Assembly (NCBI RefSeq): GCF_000939975.1
Contig: NZ_LK391969.1
Coordinates: 1,805,953 to 1,869,952 of the forward strand
Origin: Pseudomonas saudimassiliensis
Lineage (GTDB): Bacteria > Pseudomonadota > Gammaproteobacteria > Pseudomonadales > Pseudomonadaceae
DNA: 64,000 nt
Reading direction: 5' to 3'
Positions 50,161 to 58,986 of the stretch are shown piece after piece. The notes under the pieces are model-generated. The model made no database searches. It saw only the letters and a list, made by a program, of their open reading frames with translations, and was not told the origin of the DNA. The position numbers were made by a program, and so were the translations under genes. How positions within the stretch are numbered: the stretch's first letter is position 1; each line of letters opens with the position of its first letter.

Positions 50161-50709
50161 TTGGATGTTGGTGCCCGACTGAAAACCATCCGCAAACTCA
50201 AGGGCCTGTCCCAGCGCGAGCTGGCCAAACGCGCCGGCGTCACCAACAGCACCATCTCGATGATCGAGAAGAACAGCGTCAGCCCCTCGGTCAGTTCCCT
50301 GAAGAAGGTGCTGGCGGGTATCCCCATGTCGCTGGTGGAGTTCTTCGCCGTGGAAGCCTCCGCCGACCAGCCGCGCAAGGTGATCTATCGCACCGACGAG
50401 CTGCTGGATATCGGCAGCAACGAGGTGATCATGCAACTGGTGGGCAAGGATCATCCCGACCGCACGCTGTCGTTCCTGCGTGAAATCTATCCCCCCGCGG
50501 CCGATACCGGCCCGGACATGCTCAGCCACCAGGGCGAGGAAGCCGGCATCGTGGTGCAGGGCCGCCTGGAGCTGACGGTAGGCGCCGAAGTGCATGTGCT
50601 GGACACCGGCGACAGCTACTACTTCGAGAGCAGCCAGCCCCACCGTTTCAATAATCCCTTCGATGAACCCTGCGTGCTGATCAGCGCCACCACGCCAGCG
50701 AACTTCTGA
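50161..50709 (+). CDS. pauR: XRE-cupin transcriptional regulator, PauR/PuuR-like
   Basis: A 182-residue regulator with an N-terminal XRE helix-turn-helix (LKTIRKLKGLSQRELAKRAG, VTNSTISMIEKN, residues about 6-60) and a C-terminal cupin domain (GEEAGIVVQGRLELTVG, DSYYFESSQPHRFNNP). This is the layout of PauR, the polyamine-responsive repressor of putrescine catabolism genes in P. aeruginosa, which also lies beside dadX. The start is a TTG at 50161 preceded by GAGGATC. Effector specificity is inferred from context. Confidence 0.83.
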   Translation: MDVGARLKTIRKLKGLSQRELAKRAGVTNSTISMIEKNSVSPSVSSLKKVLAGIPMSLVEFFAVEASADQPRKVIYRTDELLDIGSNEVIMQLVGKDHPDRTLSFLREIYPPAADTGPDMLSHQGEEAGIVVQGRLELTVGAEVHVLDTGDSYYFESSQPHRFNNPFDEPCVLISATTPANF

Positions 50710-50712
50710 GCT

Positions 50713-51267
50713 TCAATTCGGCGGATAGGTACTCAGTACCTTGGCCGCCCGTTCGTGCATTTCCTGGGTGCGCTCCAGCGGCGACTGACGGTCGCGGACG
50801 GTCTGGCTGTCGCTGCCGCGCCACACCAGCCGCCCATCGTCGGCATCCAGCAGGTCGATCTGCAGGGTCATGACCTGATAGTCCACGGTGCGGGTCTGGC
50901 TGTATCCCGGCCCGCCCCAGTAGGGACCCCAATAGCCCCAACCGCCACCATAATGGGTGGTGATATTGTCCCGGCGGGTTTCCATCACCACCGAGGCGCG
51001 CACCTCAAGATCTGCGGCGCTGGTGGGCTCGGCCGGGCGCAGGCCGCGCACGTCCAGTTGCGCGGCAACCGCTTCAAGCACGCGCTGGCTGGTGAGGTCA
51101 CTGGCCAGGCGTGGGTCGTTGGTGGGGGCATAGCTGACGGGTGGGGTGGCCCAGCGCCAGGTCTGGTATTGGCTGAAGTCCCGGCTCAGGTCGTAATCGG
51201 CACGGGGGCCGGTGGCCTGGCAGGCCCCCAGCATCAACAGCGACAGCAGCAGCAATGAACGGAACAT
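50713..51267 (-). CDS. DUF4136 lipoprotein
   Basis: A 184-residue probable lipoprotein: a short signal with lipobox LLMLGACQAT (Cys near residue 16), then the DUF4136 pattern DYDLSRDFSQYQTWRW, LEVRASVVMETRRDN, a Gly/Tyr/Trp-rich stretch (HYGGGWGYWGPYWGGPGY) and VMTLQIDLLDADDGRLVWRG. The function is unknown. It lies directly downstream of kinB in the same direction after 68 bp and may be read with algB-kinB. Confidence 0.82.
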   Translation of the reverse strand: MFRSLLLLSLLMLGACQATGPRADYDLSRDFSQYQTWRWATPPVSYAPTNDPRLASDLTSQRVLEAVAAQLDVRGLRPAEPTSAADLEVRASVVMETRRDNITTHYGGGWGYWGPYWGGPGYSQTRTVDYQVMTLQIDLLDADDGRLVWRGSDSQTVRDRQSPLERTQEMHERAAKVLSTYPPN

Positions 51268-51335
51268 GGGAACCTCGGCTGCATCGGTTGGGTGTATGAA
51301 ATCTGACTGTACGGGCAGGTGATGGTTCTGCCAGC

Positions 51336-53114
51336 CTACACCAGGGGCAGCAGCATCTGGAAGCGGGCGCCGCGGCCCGGATGGGACTGCAGGATGATCT
51401 GGCCGCCGTGCAGCTGGACGATTTCCCGGCACAGGGCCAGTCCCAGGCCGGCGCCGCCGCGACTGGCGCCGATCTGCACAAAGGGCTCGAAGATCCGGGT
51501 CTGCTGACCATAGGGCACACCCTCGCCATCGTCCTCGACCGCCAGCAGCAGGTAGTCGTCCTGGCGTCCCGCCGCCAGCCGAACGGTACCGCCGGGATGG
51601 CTATGGCGGATGGCATTGGCCAGCAAATTGTCCAGCACCCGTTCGATCTGCAACCGGTCGAGTTGCGCCTGGGGGAGGTCGGTCGGGTGCTCCACGGTCA
51701 GCGTCAGGTCCTTCTCTTCGGCCTGGCCGATAAAGCGCTCGCGCGCCCGGGTCAGTAACTCGGCGATATCGCAGGGGCTGCGCTCGAGCGTCTGCAGCCC
51801 ATTCTGGTAGCGGGAGAAATCCAGCAGCTCGCTGATCAGCCGCACCAGCCGGTGCATTTCCTCATCCACGGTACGCAGCAGATCGCCTTCCCGGGATTCG
51901 GGCGAAAACTGCAGCCGCTCCAGCAGCAGGGCGAAGGCCATATGCATGCCGGCCACCGGGGTACGCAGTTCATGGGAAGCGCGCAGGACGAATTCGCTGC
52001 GGATCCGCTCGAAGGCGCGTTGCTCGGTGACATCGTGCAGCACCATCACCATGCCCAGCAGCCGCCCCCCCGGATGGCGGACCGGGGTAATGCTGTAGGT
52101 CAGCAGGCGCGACTCGTCATGCACCTGCACCTGCAAGTCGCCCAGCACGCCGGTGCAATCACCGCCGCGGGCCACCTGCCACAGCTGTTCGTCCAACTCC
52201 GGCCGCTGCAGCGCCTCGCTGGCGCGCAGGCCCAGTTGGCGGACGTCACAGCCCAGCTGGCGACCGGCGACCGGGTTGAAATGCTCCAGTCGCCCGCTGC
52301 GATCGAAGATCAGCAGGCCATCATCAATGCTGTCGAGTACCGCCTGCAGCCGGCGCTGTTCTGCCATCAAGGCTTCCACATCACTGTTGCGAAACTGCTG
52401 CAGCGCCGCCGCCATCAGGCCGAAGCGACGGCTCAGGGTCGCCAGTTCGGCCACCGAGGTGACCGGCAGGGTGACGCGAAAATCGCCCTTGCCGATCAGG
52501 TTCGCGGCGTGGGCCAGTGCCTCGATCGGCCGGCCGAAACGTTCGGCAATGCTGTGGGCGGTGATCAACCCCAGTACCAATACTGCTGCGCCGACCAGCC
52601 CCAGCAGCCCGGCGATCAGCCAGGCGCGCTCGCGGGCGTGTTGTTCGCCGGCACTCAGTTGCTGCAGGTGATGTTTCAGCATGCCATCGAGGCGCTCGTG
52701 GGTGGCGCTGAAATACTTGCGGAACTCTGCACTGCCCAGCATCTGTCCGCGCACGGTCAAGGGTTCGGCCAGCAGTGTCTCGAAGGCGGCGTAGGCGTCG
52801 GTCAGCTGCTCCAGGGCCTCTCGGTCCACGGCCTCCCGGGCTGCGCGCCGGGCCTGGTCCAGCAGGGCGTCGAAACGCATGTCGGCCGCCCGTAGCGCCT
52901 CAAGATCGACCTCCTCTGCCAGCAGCAGGGCCAGTTGGCTATTCAGCTCCTGGCTGAGGCCCATGGCTGCCTCGATACTCAGCAGGCTGCTGGTCATCGC
53001 CTGGTTCTGCGCGCGGGTCAGGTGCAGCACGCTGAAGATGCCCAGCAGTAGACCGATCAGCGCTACCGTGAGGAGCGCGCCATTGCTGAGGAAAAGCCGG
53101 CTGCGCAGTTTCAC
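51336..53114 (-). CDS. kinB: Sensor histidine kinase KinB
   Basis: Membrane sensor paired with AlgB; in P. aeruginosa it controls alginate production and virulence, largely by restraining AlgB. The 592-residue protein has TM1 near 11-31, a periplasmic helical domain, TM2 near 165-187, a HAMP domain, a PAS domain near 250-350, the His box FVLRASHELRTPVAG near 380 and an ATPase domain with DNLLANAIRHSHPGG (N box), VEDDGEGVP (G1) and RGGAGLGLALCREIV (G2). It overlaps algB by 4 bp. Confidence 0.93.
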   Translation of the reverse strand: MKLRSRLFLSNGALLTVALIGLLLGIFSVLHLTRAQNQAMTSSLLSIEAAMGLSQELNSQLALLLAEEVDLEALRAADMRFDALLDQARRAAREAVDREALEQLTDAYAAFETLLAEPLTVRGQMLGSAEFRKYFSATHERLDGMLKHHLQQLSAGEQHARERAWLIAGLLGLVGAAVLVLGLITAHSIAERFGRPIEALAHAANLIGKGDFRVTLPVTSVAELATLSRRFGLMAAALQQFRNSDVEALMAEQRRLQAVLDSIDDGLLIFDRSGRLEHFNPVAGRQLGCDVRQLGLRASEALQRPELDEQLWQVARGGDCTGVLGDLQVQVHDESRLLTYSITPVRHPGGRLLGMVMVLHDVTEQRAFERIRSEFVLRASHELRTPVAGMHMAFALLLERLQFSPESREGDLLRTVDEEMHRLVRLISELLDFSRYQNGLQTLERSPCDIAELLTRARERFIGQAEEKDLTLTVEHPTDLPQAQLDRLQIERVLDNLLANAIRHSHPGGTVRLAAGRQDDYLLLAVEDDGEGVPYGQQTRIFEPFVQIGASRGGAGLGLALCREIVQLHGGQIILQSHPGRGARFQMLLPLV

Positions 53115-54457
53115 AGGCCGAGCTGCTTGCGCTTGCGATAGAGGGTGGAGGCATCGATGCCGAGGATGCGCGCGGCCTGGTCGAGGGTCTCGCTCTTGCT
53201 GACCACGGCGGTGATGTGGGCCCGTTCCAGCTCCTCCAAGCTCAATTCAGCGCCGGCCCGGGGCACGCTGTCCAGCGTCGGGCGTTCGAAGCCCAGGTGC
53301 ACCAGGTCGACCTGTTCCTCGGTACAGATGATGCTGGCGCGCTCGATCATGTTGCGCAACTCGCGGATATTGCCCGGCCAGGGATGCTGCTGCAGCGCCG
53401 CCATGGCCGCCTCGGTGAAACCGCGGGCGGGACGGGCGTAGTCGCTGACGAAGCGGGCCAGGAAGCGTTCGGCCAGGTCGGGAATGTCCTCGATACGCTC
53501 GCGCAGTGGCGGCAGCGTCAGGGTGATGACATTGAGGCGATACAGCAGGTCTTCGCGGAACAGCCCTTGCTTGACCATATCGTTCAGATCCCGATTGGTG
53601 GCCGACAGGATGCGAACATCGGCATGCCGGGTTTGGGGCTCGCCCACTCGCTCGTATTCCCGGTCCTGGATAAAGCGCAGCAGCTTGGGCTGCAGGGTCA
53701 GCGGGAAGTCGCCGATCTCATCCAGAAACAGCGTGCCGCCATCGGCCTGGCTGACCCGCCCCAGGGTATTTTCCGTGGCACCGGTAAAGGCCCCGCGGGC
53801 ATGCCCGAACAGTTCGCTCTCCATCAGCTCGGCATTCAATGATGGGCAATTGACCGTCACGCAATCGTGCTTGTGGCGCTTGCTCCAGCCGTGGATCGCC
53901 CGGGCCAGCTCGCCCTTGCCGGTGCCCGACTCACCGAGAATCAGGATATTGGCATCGGTGTCGGCGACCTGCCGGGCTGTGTCCAGTACCGCGCGCATGC
54001 CCGGGCAGTGGGAATCGAGGTCGGCGCCAGTGGTGGCCGTAGCCTGCTCCAGTGCCTGCAGGCGGGCGGCCATGCGGCTGGTTTCCAGTTGCCGGGCGGC
54101 GGCCACCCGCAGCTGATCCGGGCTGCAGGGCTTGACCAGGTAATCCGCAGCACCGGCCTGCATGGCATTGACTGCGGTATCGATCGCCGAGTGGGCGGTG
54201 ACGATGACCACCCGCATCCACGGCGCCAGCACCCGCAGGCGGGCCAGCACGTCCAGGCCATCCTCGGCGCCTAGGCGTAGATCGAGGAAGCACAGGTCGA
54301 ACACCTCACTCTGTACCAACAGCTGGGCCTGTTCGCCGTTGCTGGCCGTCGCCACGCCATAGCCCTCATCTTCGAGACAATAACGAAAAGTCCGCAAGAT
54401 GGCCGGCTCGTCATCAATCAGCAGAATGCGACCTTCGTTTTCACTGGTGGTGTCCAT
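53111..54457 (-). CDS. algB: NtrC-family response regulator AlgB
   Basis: Sigma-54-type activator of the alginate regulatory network, partner of KinB. The 448-residue protein has a receiver domain with phosphoacceptor Asp59 (LCFLDLRLG) and Lys in YLVKPCSPDQ. The AAA+ domain has Walker A GESGTGKGELAR near 175, the sigma-54 contact loop ARGAFTGATE near 220 and Walker B GGTLFLDEIGD. A Fis-type HTH lies at the C-terminus (LDQAARILGIDASTLYRKR). I start at MDTTSENEGRILL (54457), the Pseudomonas AlgB N-terminus; a 17-residue upstream extension is unlikely. Divergent from the BON gene. Confidence 0.95.
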   Translation of the reverse strand: MDTTSENEGRILLIDDEPAILRTFRYCLEDEGYGVATASNGEQAQLLVQSEVFDLCFLDLRLGAEDGLDVLARLRVLAPWMRVVIVTAHSAIDTAVNAMQAGAADYLVKPCSPDQLRVAAARQLETSRMAARLQALEQATATTGADLDSHCPGMRAVLDTARQVADTDANILILGESGTGKGELARAIHGWSKRHKHDCVTVNCPSLNAELMESELFGHARGAFTGATENTLGRVSQADGGTLFLDEIGDFPLTLQPKLLRFIQDREYERVGEPQTRHADVRILSATNRDLNDMVKQGLFREDLLYRLNVITLTLPPLRERIEDIPDLAERFLARFVSDYARPARGFTEAAMAALQQHPWPGNIRELRNMIERASIICTEEQVDLVHLGFERPTLDSVPRAGAELSLEELERAHITAVVSKSETLDQAARILGIDASTLYRKRKQLGL

Positions 54458-54503
54458 GACCCGCTCCGTTGATGTCTCTGCAGCATTAGTCACCGTGGCG
54501 TCA

Positions 54504-54549
54504 TGCAAGTTGCACGGCTATTCAGGGGACCATCCTGCAAGTCGCACGG
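54504..54549. promoter_or_regulatory. Two phased direct repeats, candidate enhancer (UAS)
   Basis: TGCAAGTTGCACGG (54504-54517) and TGCAAGTCGCACGG (54536-54549) differ at one base and start 32 bp apart, about three helical turns. The first contains the palindrome TGCAA-G-TTGCA. They lie roughly 90-135 bp upstream of the expected start site of the sigma-54 promoter, the usual place for NtrC-type activator binding. The adjacent algB encodes such an activator. Confidence 0.65.
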
Positions 54550-54612
54550 TGCGCAAACCTGTAGCTTTACCTAAGTCATTGATTCATAGGAAAACACGGG
54601 TTGGTACAAAGC

Positions 54613-54628
54613 TGGCACGGGGAGTGCA
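54613..54628 (+). promoter_or_regulatory. Sigma-54 (-24/-12) promoter of the BON-domain gene
   Basis: TGGCACGGGGAGTGCA matches the RpoN consensus TGGCACG-N4-TTGCA at all positions but one, with the invariant GG (54614-54615) and GC (54626-54627) at the required 12-bp offset. The start site would be about 54640, some 38 bp before the BON gene. Confidence 0.85.
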
Positions 54629-54677
54629 ATAGCTAAGGGGAACGGCTAATAAGCTGCTACAGAGGAAAGTCCGCATC

Positions 54678-55523
54678 ATGCATACATTGAAGAAGCTCGC
54701 CATCGCTACCGCCACACTGGGCGTTATCGCCATGACCCCGGTTGCCGTCCATGCAGAAGACGGCGACATGAGTCGTCAACTCACCGAAGCACGGCAGGAA
54801 GGCTCCGTCTGGACCGCCTTTGCCCTGAACCGTCACCTCAGCCCCTTCAGCATCGACGTGGAGATCGAGAACGGCGTCGCCGTCCTGACCGGTGAGGTCG
54901 AATCGGATGTTGAACGGGATCTGGCCGAGCAGGTGGCCCTGGGTGTCGAAGGCGTACGTGAAGTAGATAACCAGCTCAAGGTCGAAGGTGAAGCCGCCGA
55001 CCGCAGTAACGATCGGGACCGCGACTTCTCCAATCGCTTCAACGATGCCACCACCACCGCCACGGTAAAGTCCAAGTTGTTGTGGAATCGCAACACAGAA
55101 GGGCTGAACATCAATGTTGATACCAACAATGGTGTTGTCACCCTCAAGGGCAGTGCCAATACCGACGAGGCCCGCGAACTGGCCGAGCGGCTGGCGCGTA
55201 ATACCGAAGGTGTACGCGAGGTAAACAACGAACTGAAGGTCAATGGTGAAGCGGGTGCCGCCAACAAGGCCCGTGACAAGGCTGACGAGGCGGGTGCTGC
55301 CATCAGCGATGCCTGGATCACCAGCAAGGTGAAATCCAGCTTCGTCTTCAACAGCAGCCTGGATGGCCTGGATATTTCTGTCGACACCAAAGGCGGTCAG
55401 GTGACCCTGGGCGGCCGGGTGGACACGCAAGCCGAGAAGGATCTGGCTACTGAAATCGCGGAAAACATCCGCGGCGTGCAAGGCGTGAAAGCCGACTCAC
55501 TGCGGGTCGGGAATGAAGGCTGA
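54678..55523 (+). CDS. Periplasmic protein with three BON domains
   Basis: A 281-residue exported protein with a signal peptide of about 26 residues (ending AVHAED) and three BON repeats, near residues 45-112, 125-185 and 210-278. Each carries the pattern I/V-D/N-V-(D/E)-x-x-x-G-x-V-x-L-x-G followed by A-x-x-x-x-G-V-x-x-V-x-N. BON domains (as in OsmY) are thought to bind phospholipid membranes and protect the envelope under osmotic stress. Spacers between domains are charged and Ala-rich. It is divergent from algB and has a sigma-54 promoter. Confidence 0.88.
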   Translation: MHTLKKLAIATATLGVIAMTPVAVHAEDGDMSRQLTEARQEGSVWTAFALNRHLSPFSIDVEIENGVAVLTGEVESDVERDLAEQVALGVEGVREVDNQLKVEGEAADRSNDRDRDFSNRFNDATTTATVKSKLLWNRNTEGLNINVDTNNGVVTLKGSANTDEARELAERLARNTEGVREVNNELKVNGEAGAANKARDKADEAGAAISDAWITSKVKSSFVFNSSLDGLDISVDTKGGQVTLGGRVDTQAEKDLATEIAENIRGVQGVKADSLRVGNEG

Positions 55524-55542
55524 ATAGCGTCAGGGTAATTGA

Positions 55543-55746
<204 letters not shown>

Positions 55747-55773
55747 GTCACAACCGTAACGCGCAGAACTCGG

Positions 55774-55803
55774 CCGGCCACATTGTTGTGGCCGGTTTGC
55801 GTT
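55774..55803 (+). terminator. Terminator after the DUF1328 gene
   Basis: CCGGCCAC (55774-55781) pairs with GTGGCCGG (55788-55795) around ATTGTT and is followed by TTTGCGTT. It ends the BON-DUF1328 transcript. Confidence 0.75.
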
Positions 55804-55907
55804 GGCGAGGCGGTGAAGCAGGCCGCCGCTCCCTCAGTGACAGCTCCAGGCGCCAGCGCTATGCTGCCTGCATATGCCGCATTCGAGCGGCAGGCGAGGG
55901 GATCAGC

Positions 55908-56264
55908 ATGGCGGGAACTGGATCGGTGACACAGCGCAGTCGGCGACAGCTGGAGGAAAGCTATCGCGAGAAGGCGCTGAAGATGTACCCCTGGGTCTGT
56001 GGCCGTTGCGCCCGGGAGTTCAGCGGCAAACGTATCAGCGAACTGACGGTGCATCACCGCGATCACAACCACGACAACAATCCCGAGGATGGCTCCAATT
56101 GGGAGTTGCTGTGCCTGTATTGCCATGACAACGAGCATTCCCGTTATACGGACCAGCAGTATTTCAGTGCCGCGTCCACCAGCAGCCCCCAGACCGATGT
56201 CGCCAAGCACAAGGCACTGGCCGGGCTTGCTGACCTGCTGAAGGGGCGCGGCGACAGCGGTTGA
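55908..56264 (+). CDS. HNH nuclease family protein (YajD-like)
   Basis: A 118-residue HNH protein: a basic N-terminus (RSRRQLEESYREKALK), zinc knuckle CGRCAREFSGKRI near residue 31, the HNH core LTVHHRDHNHDNNPEDGSNW near 46 and the second Cys pair CLYCHDNEHSR near 70. This is the YajD subfamily, whose members are presumed DNA-nicking enzymes of unknown role. I start at MAGTGSVTQ (55908). The gene lies after the DUF1328 terminator. Confidence 0.88.
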   Translation: MAGTGSVTQRSRRQLEESYREKALKMYPWVCGRCAREFSGKRISELTVHHRDHNHDNNPEDGSNWELLCLYCHDNEHSRYTDQQYFSAASTSSPQTDVAKHKALAGLADLLKGRGDSG

Positions 56265-56353
56265 ACCGGCTGGTCGATAACCCCTGTCCTGCCCTTGCCC
56301 CGTCTTGCTCCCGGGTTTAGCCTTACCGGCTTTTCCAAGAGGAGCTTTATTCC

Positions 56354-56992
56354 GTGCGGATTACAGTCTGGGATCTGCCCTTGCGGCTATTTCACTGGTT
56401 GCTGGTGTTGGCAGTAACCGGTGCGCTGGTCACCATCAACCTCGACGGCGACTGGATGGTATGGCACAGCCGCTTTGGCCTGGCGGTGGTGGGCCTGATC
56501 ACTTTCCGTTTGGTCTGGGGCGTGGTGGGCTCGACCCACGCCCGGTTCGCCAGCTTCGTGCCGACCCCAGCGGCGATCGCCCGTTATTGGCGGGGGCAAT
56601 GGCGCGGGGTGGGGCATAACCCGCTGGGGGCGCTGTCGGTCTATGCCCTGCTCGGTCTATTCGCCTTCCAGGCATTCAGCGGCCTGTTTGCCAGCGACGA
56701 GATTGCCTTCAGCGGTCCGCTGTCCGCTGCCCTGTCCTACCGCATGGTCAATACCCTGAGCAGTTGGCATCGCCAGACCGAACTCTGGCTATACCTGCTG
56801 GTGGGGCTGCATCTGCTGGCGATCATCGCCTACCGCCTGCGCGGCAGGCATTTGCTCGGGCCGATGATCCATGGCCAGGCGGAGGTAACGGAACCCACCC
56901 CACAGCCCCGGGGCGGCGGTCCGGCAGCGCTGATCGGGGCGCTGCTGGTCACGGCAGCCGTGGTCTGGGCGGCCAACGGCAGCTGGCTTTGA
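56354..56992 (+). CDS. Cytochrome b561-type membrane protein
   Basis: A 212-residue dihaem cytochrome b of the Ni,Fe-hydrogenase/b561 type: RITVWDLPLRLFHWLLVLAV with a haem His near residue 14, WHSRFGLAVVGLITFRLVWG near 38, and LWLYLLVGLHLLAIIAYRL near 147. The C-terminal end holds one more helix. It is likely an electron-transfer partner for a periplasmic cytochrome c, but none is adjacent. The start is a GTG at 56354 preceded by a strong AAGAGGAG site. Confidence 0.88.
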   Translation: MRITVWDLPLRLFHWLLVLAVTGALVTINLDGDWMVWHSRFGLAVVGLITFRLVWGVVGSTHARFASFVPTPAAIARYWRGQWRGVGHNPLGALSVYALLGLFAFQAFSGLFASDEIAFSGPLSAALSYRMVNTLSSWHRQTELWLYLLVGLHLLAIIAYRLRGRHLLGPMIHGQAEVTEPTPQPRGGGPAALIGALLVTAAVVWAANGSWL

Positions 56993-57014
56993 CCGCTTTC
57001 GGGGCGGTGGCTGC

Positions 57015-58772
57015 TTAGCCGGCCGGCTCCGGCTGCGCATCGGGCAGCGGGCGCTTGCGGTCGCGCAGGGTGTTGAAGGCGATATGGGTGCTGGGGAACA
57101 GCTCGGTGACCTGCTCCTTGATCCAGTCGGTCTGTTCCAGCCGATCCATCACCGGGCCTTTTACTTCGGCCAGATGGATATGGATATCCCGTTCGCGCAG
57201 CCCGAGGCTGAGCTCGTCCAGCATGTCCAGGCCGGTGCTGTCGATGTGGTTGACCGCCGACAGGATGAGCAGCAGTTCCCGGGTGTCGGGGTAATCGCGC
57301 AGGGCCTGGAGGATGGCGCGCTCGATGGCCTTGGTATTGGCGAAGAAGATGTTCTCGTCGATGCGGATCGCCAGCAGCTGCGGCTCGGTTTCCACCAAGT
57401 GCCGCTGGGTATTACGAAAGTAATGGGTGCCCGGCACCCGGCCGACCACCGCCACATGGGGCCGGCTGCCGCGCCACAGCTGGGTGACGATGGACAGGCC
57501 GACGCCTAGCACTATGCCTTCCTCTATGCCCAGCAGCAGTACCCCGGCGGCCGTGCAGATCAGGGTCAGGCCCTCGCGCCGATCATAACGCCAGGCCCGC
57601 CGCAGGCTGGCAATATCGATCAGCGGTACCACCGCCACCAGGATGACCACCGCCAATACCACCAGGGGTAGCCAGGCGAACAGCGGGGCAATGGTCAGCA
57701 GGATCAGGCCGATCACCAGCGCCGATACCACCCCCGCCAGGGGCGTGTTGGCACCCGCCTCGACATTCACCCCCGAACGGGAGAAGCCGCCACAGACGGC
57801 GAAGCCGCCGGTTACCGCCGAACCCAGGTTGGCGGCACCGAGGGCCAGCAGTTCCCGATCGGGGTTGATGCTCTGCCGCTTGCGCCGGGCCAGCGACTGG
57901 GCGATCGATACGCTCTCGACGAAGCTGACCAGGCTGATCAGGGCGGCCGGCAGCAGCAGGGCGCGCAGGGTGGAAAAATCCGGTGTCGACCAGACCAGCG
58001 CAGGCAGCCCGGCCGGCAGGCTGCCCACCACGGGCACACCGCGGGCGCCCAGATCCCAGGCGATGGTCACCAGCAACCCGAGCAGCACCACCAGGATGGG
58101 TGCCAGCCGCGCCAGCAACCGCGCGGCGTTGGCACCGACGCCCAATTGCTGCAGATGCCCGGCGAGTCGGCTGCGCGCATAGAGCAATGCCGCCAGCGCC
58201 GTCAGCCCCATGGCCAGCACCAGGCCGTTGACCGGCTGCCATACCGCCAGCAGCTGCGCCGGTGAGGTCGGCAGACTGGCCAGGCCGAGCAGGTGCGGCA
58301 ATTGGCTGAGCATGATGAGAATCGAGGCGCCACTGATGAAACCGCTGATCACCGGGTGACTGAGGAAGTTGGCCAGAAAGCCCATGCGCAGCAGTCCCAG
58401 TACGAACAGCATGGCGCCGGACAACAGCGCCAGCCAGATCGCCAACTGGTAATAATGCTCGCTGCCGACCGTGGCCAGGGGGGACAGCAGGGCGGCGGTC
58501 ATCAGCGCGGTAACCGCCACGGGACCGACCGACATGCTCATGCTGGTGCCGAACAGGGCGTAACCCAGCAGCGGCAACAGACTGGCATAGAGACCGATCT
58601 GCACGGGCAGGCCGGCCAGCATGGCGTAGGCCATGCTCTGGGGGATGATCATGATGGCGGTAACTACCCCGGCAACGAGGTCACCGCTGAGCCAGGCCAG
58701 GCGGTAGTGCCGCGCCCAGGCCAGCAGCTCCTCGCCGCCGGGAGGTTGCAGCCGCGGATTATCCTGCCTCAC
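57015..58772 (-). CDS. SulP-family anion transporter with STAS domain
   Basis: A 585-residue SLC26/SulP transporter. The transport domain (about residues 20-420) starts with YRLAWLSGDLVAGVVTAIM, PQSMAYAMLAGLPVQIGLYA and MSVGPVAVTALMT, and includes GGFAVCGGFSRSGVNVEAGA near 330. The C-terminal STAS domain (about 440-560) has RIDENIFFANTKAIE and ILSAVNHIDSTGLDMLDEL. Sulfate, bicarbonate or another anion could be the substrate; no carbonic anhydrase is adjacent. It converges with the cytochrome b561 gene across 22 bp. Confidence 0.92.
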   Translation of the reverse strand: MRQDNPRLQPPGGEELLAWARHYRLAWLSGDLVAGVVTAIMIIPQSMAYAMLAGLPVQIGLYASLLPLLGYALFGTSMSMSVGPVAVTALMTAALLSPLATVGSEHYYQLAIWLALLSGAMLFVLGLLRMGFLANFLSHPVISGFISGASILIMLSQLPHLLGLASLPTSPAQLLAVWQPVNGLVLAMGLTALAALLYARSRLAGHLQQLGVGANAARLLARLAPILVVLLGLLVTIAWDLGARGVPVVGSLPAGLPALVWSTPDFSTLRALLLPAALISLVSFVESVSIAQSLARRKRQSINPDRELLALGAANLGSAVTGGFAVCGGFSRSGVNVEAGANTPLAGVVSALVIGLILLTIAPLFAWLPLVVLAVVILVAVVPLIDIASLRRAWRYDRREGLTLICTAAGVLLLGIEEGIVLGVGLSIVTQLWRGSRPHVAVVGRVPGTHYFRNTQRHLVETEPQLLAIRIDENIFFANTKAIERAILQALRDYPDTRELLLILSAVNHIDSTGLDMLDELSLGLRERDIHIHLAEVKGPVMDRLEQTDWIKEQVTELFPSTHIAFNTLRDRKRPLPDAQPEPAG

Positions 58773-58986
58773 ACCAGCACCTCCCGATACCCGCCGCTTG
58801 ATCCTGTAACCTGCTTTACGTCCACCGCTGTCTCCCGCTCGACTGATCGCGCGCCGTGGCGCCGTCTGGCGACAGTGTAGCGTCCGCCGGCAGGCAGCGC
58901 ACCGGGCGCCAGGTGAGCGAGGGGCTGGAGCTCACCCGACAGATCCTCGATACTCAGTGCATAACAATTCAATCGGGAGGGATGAC

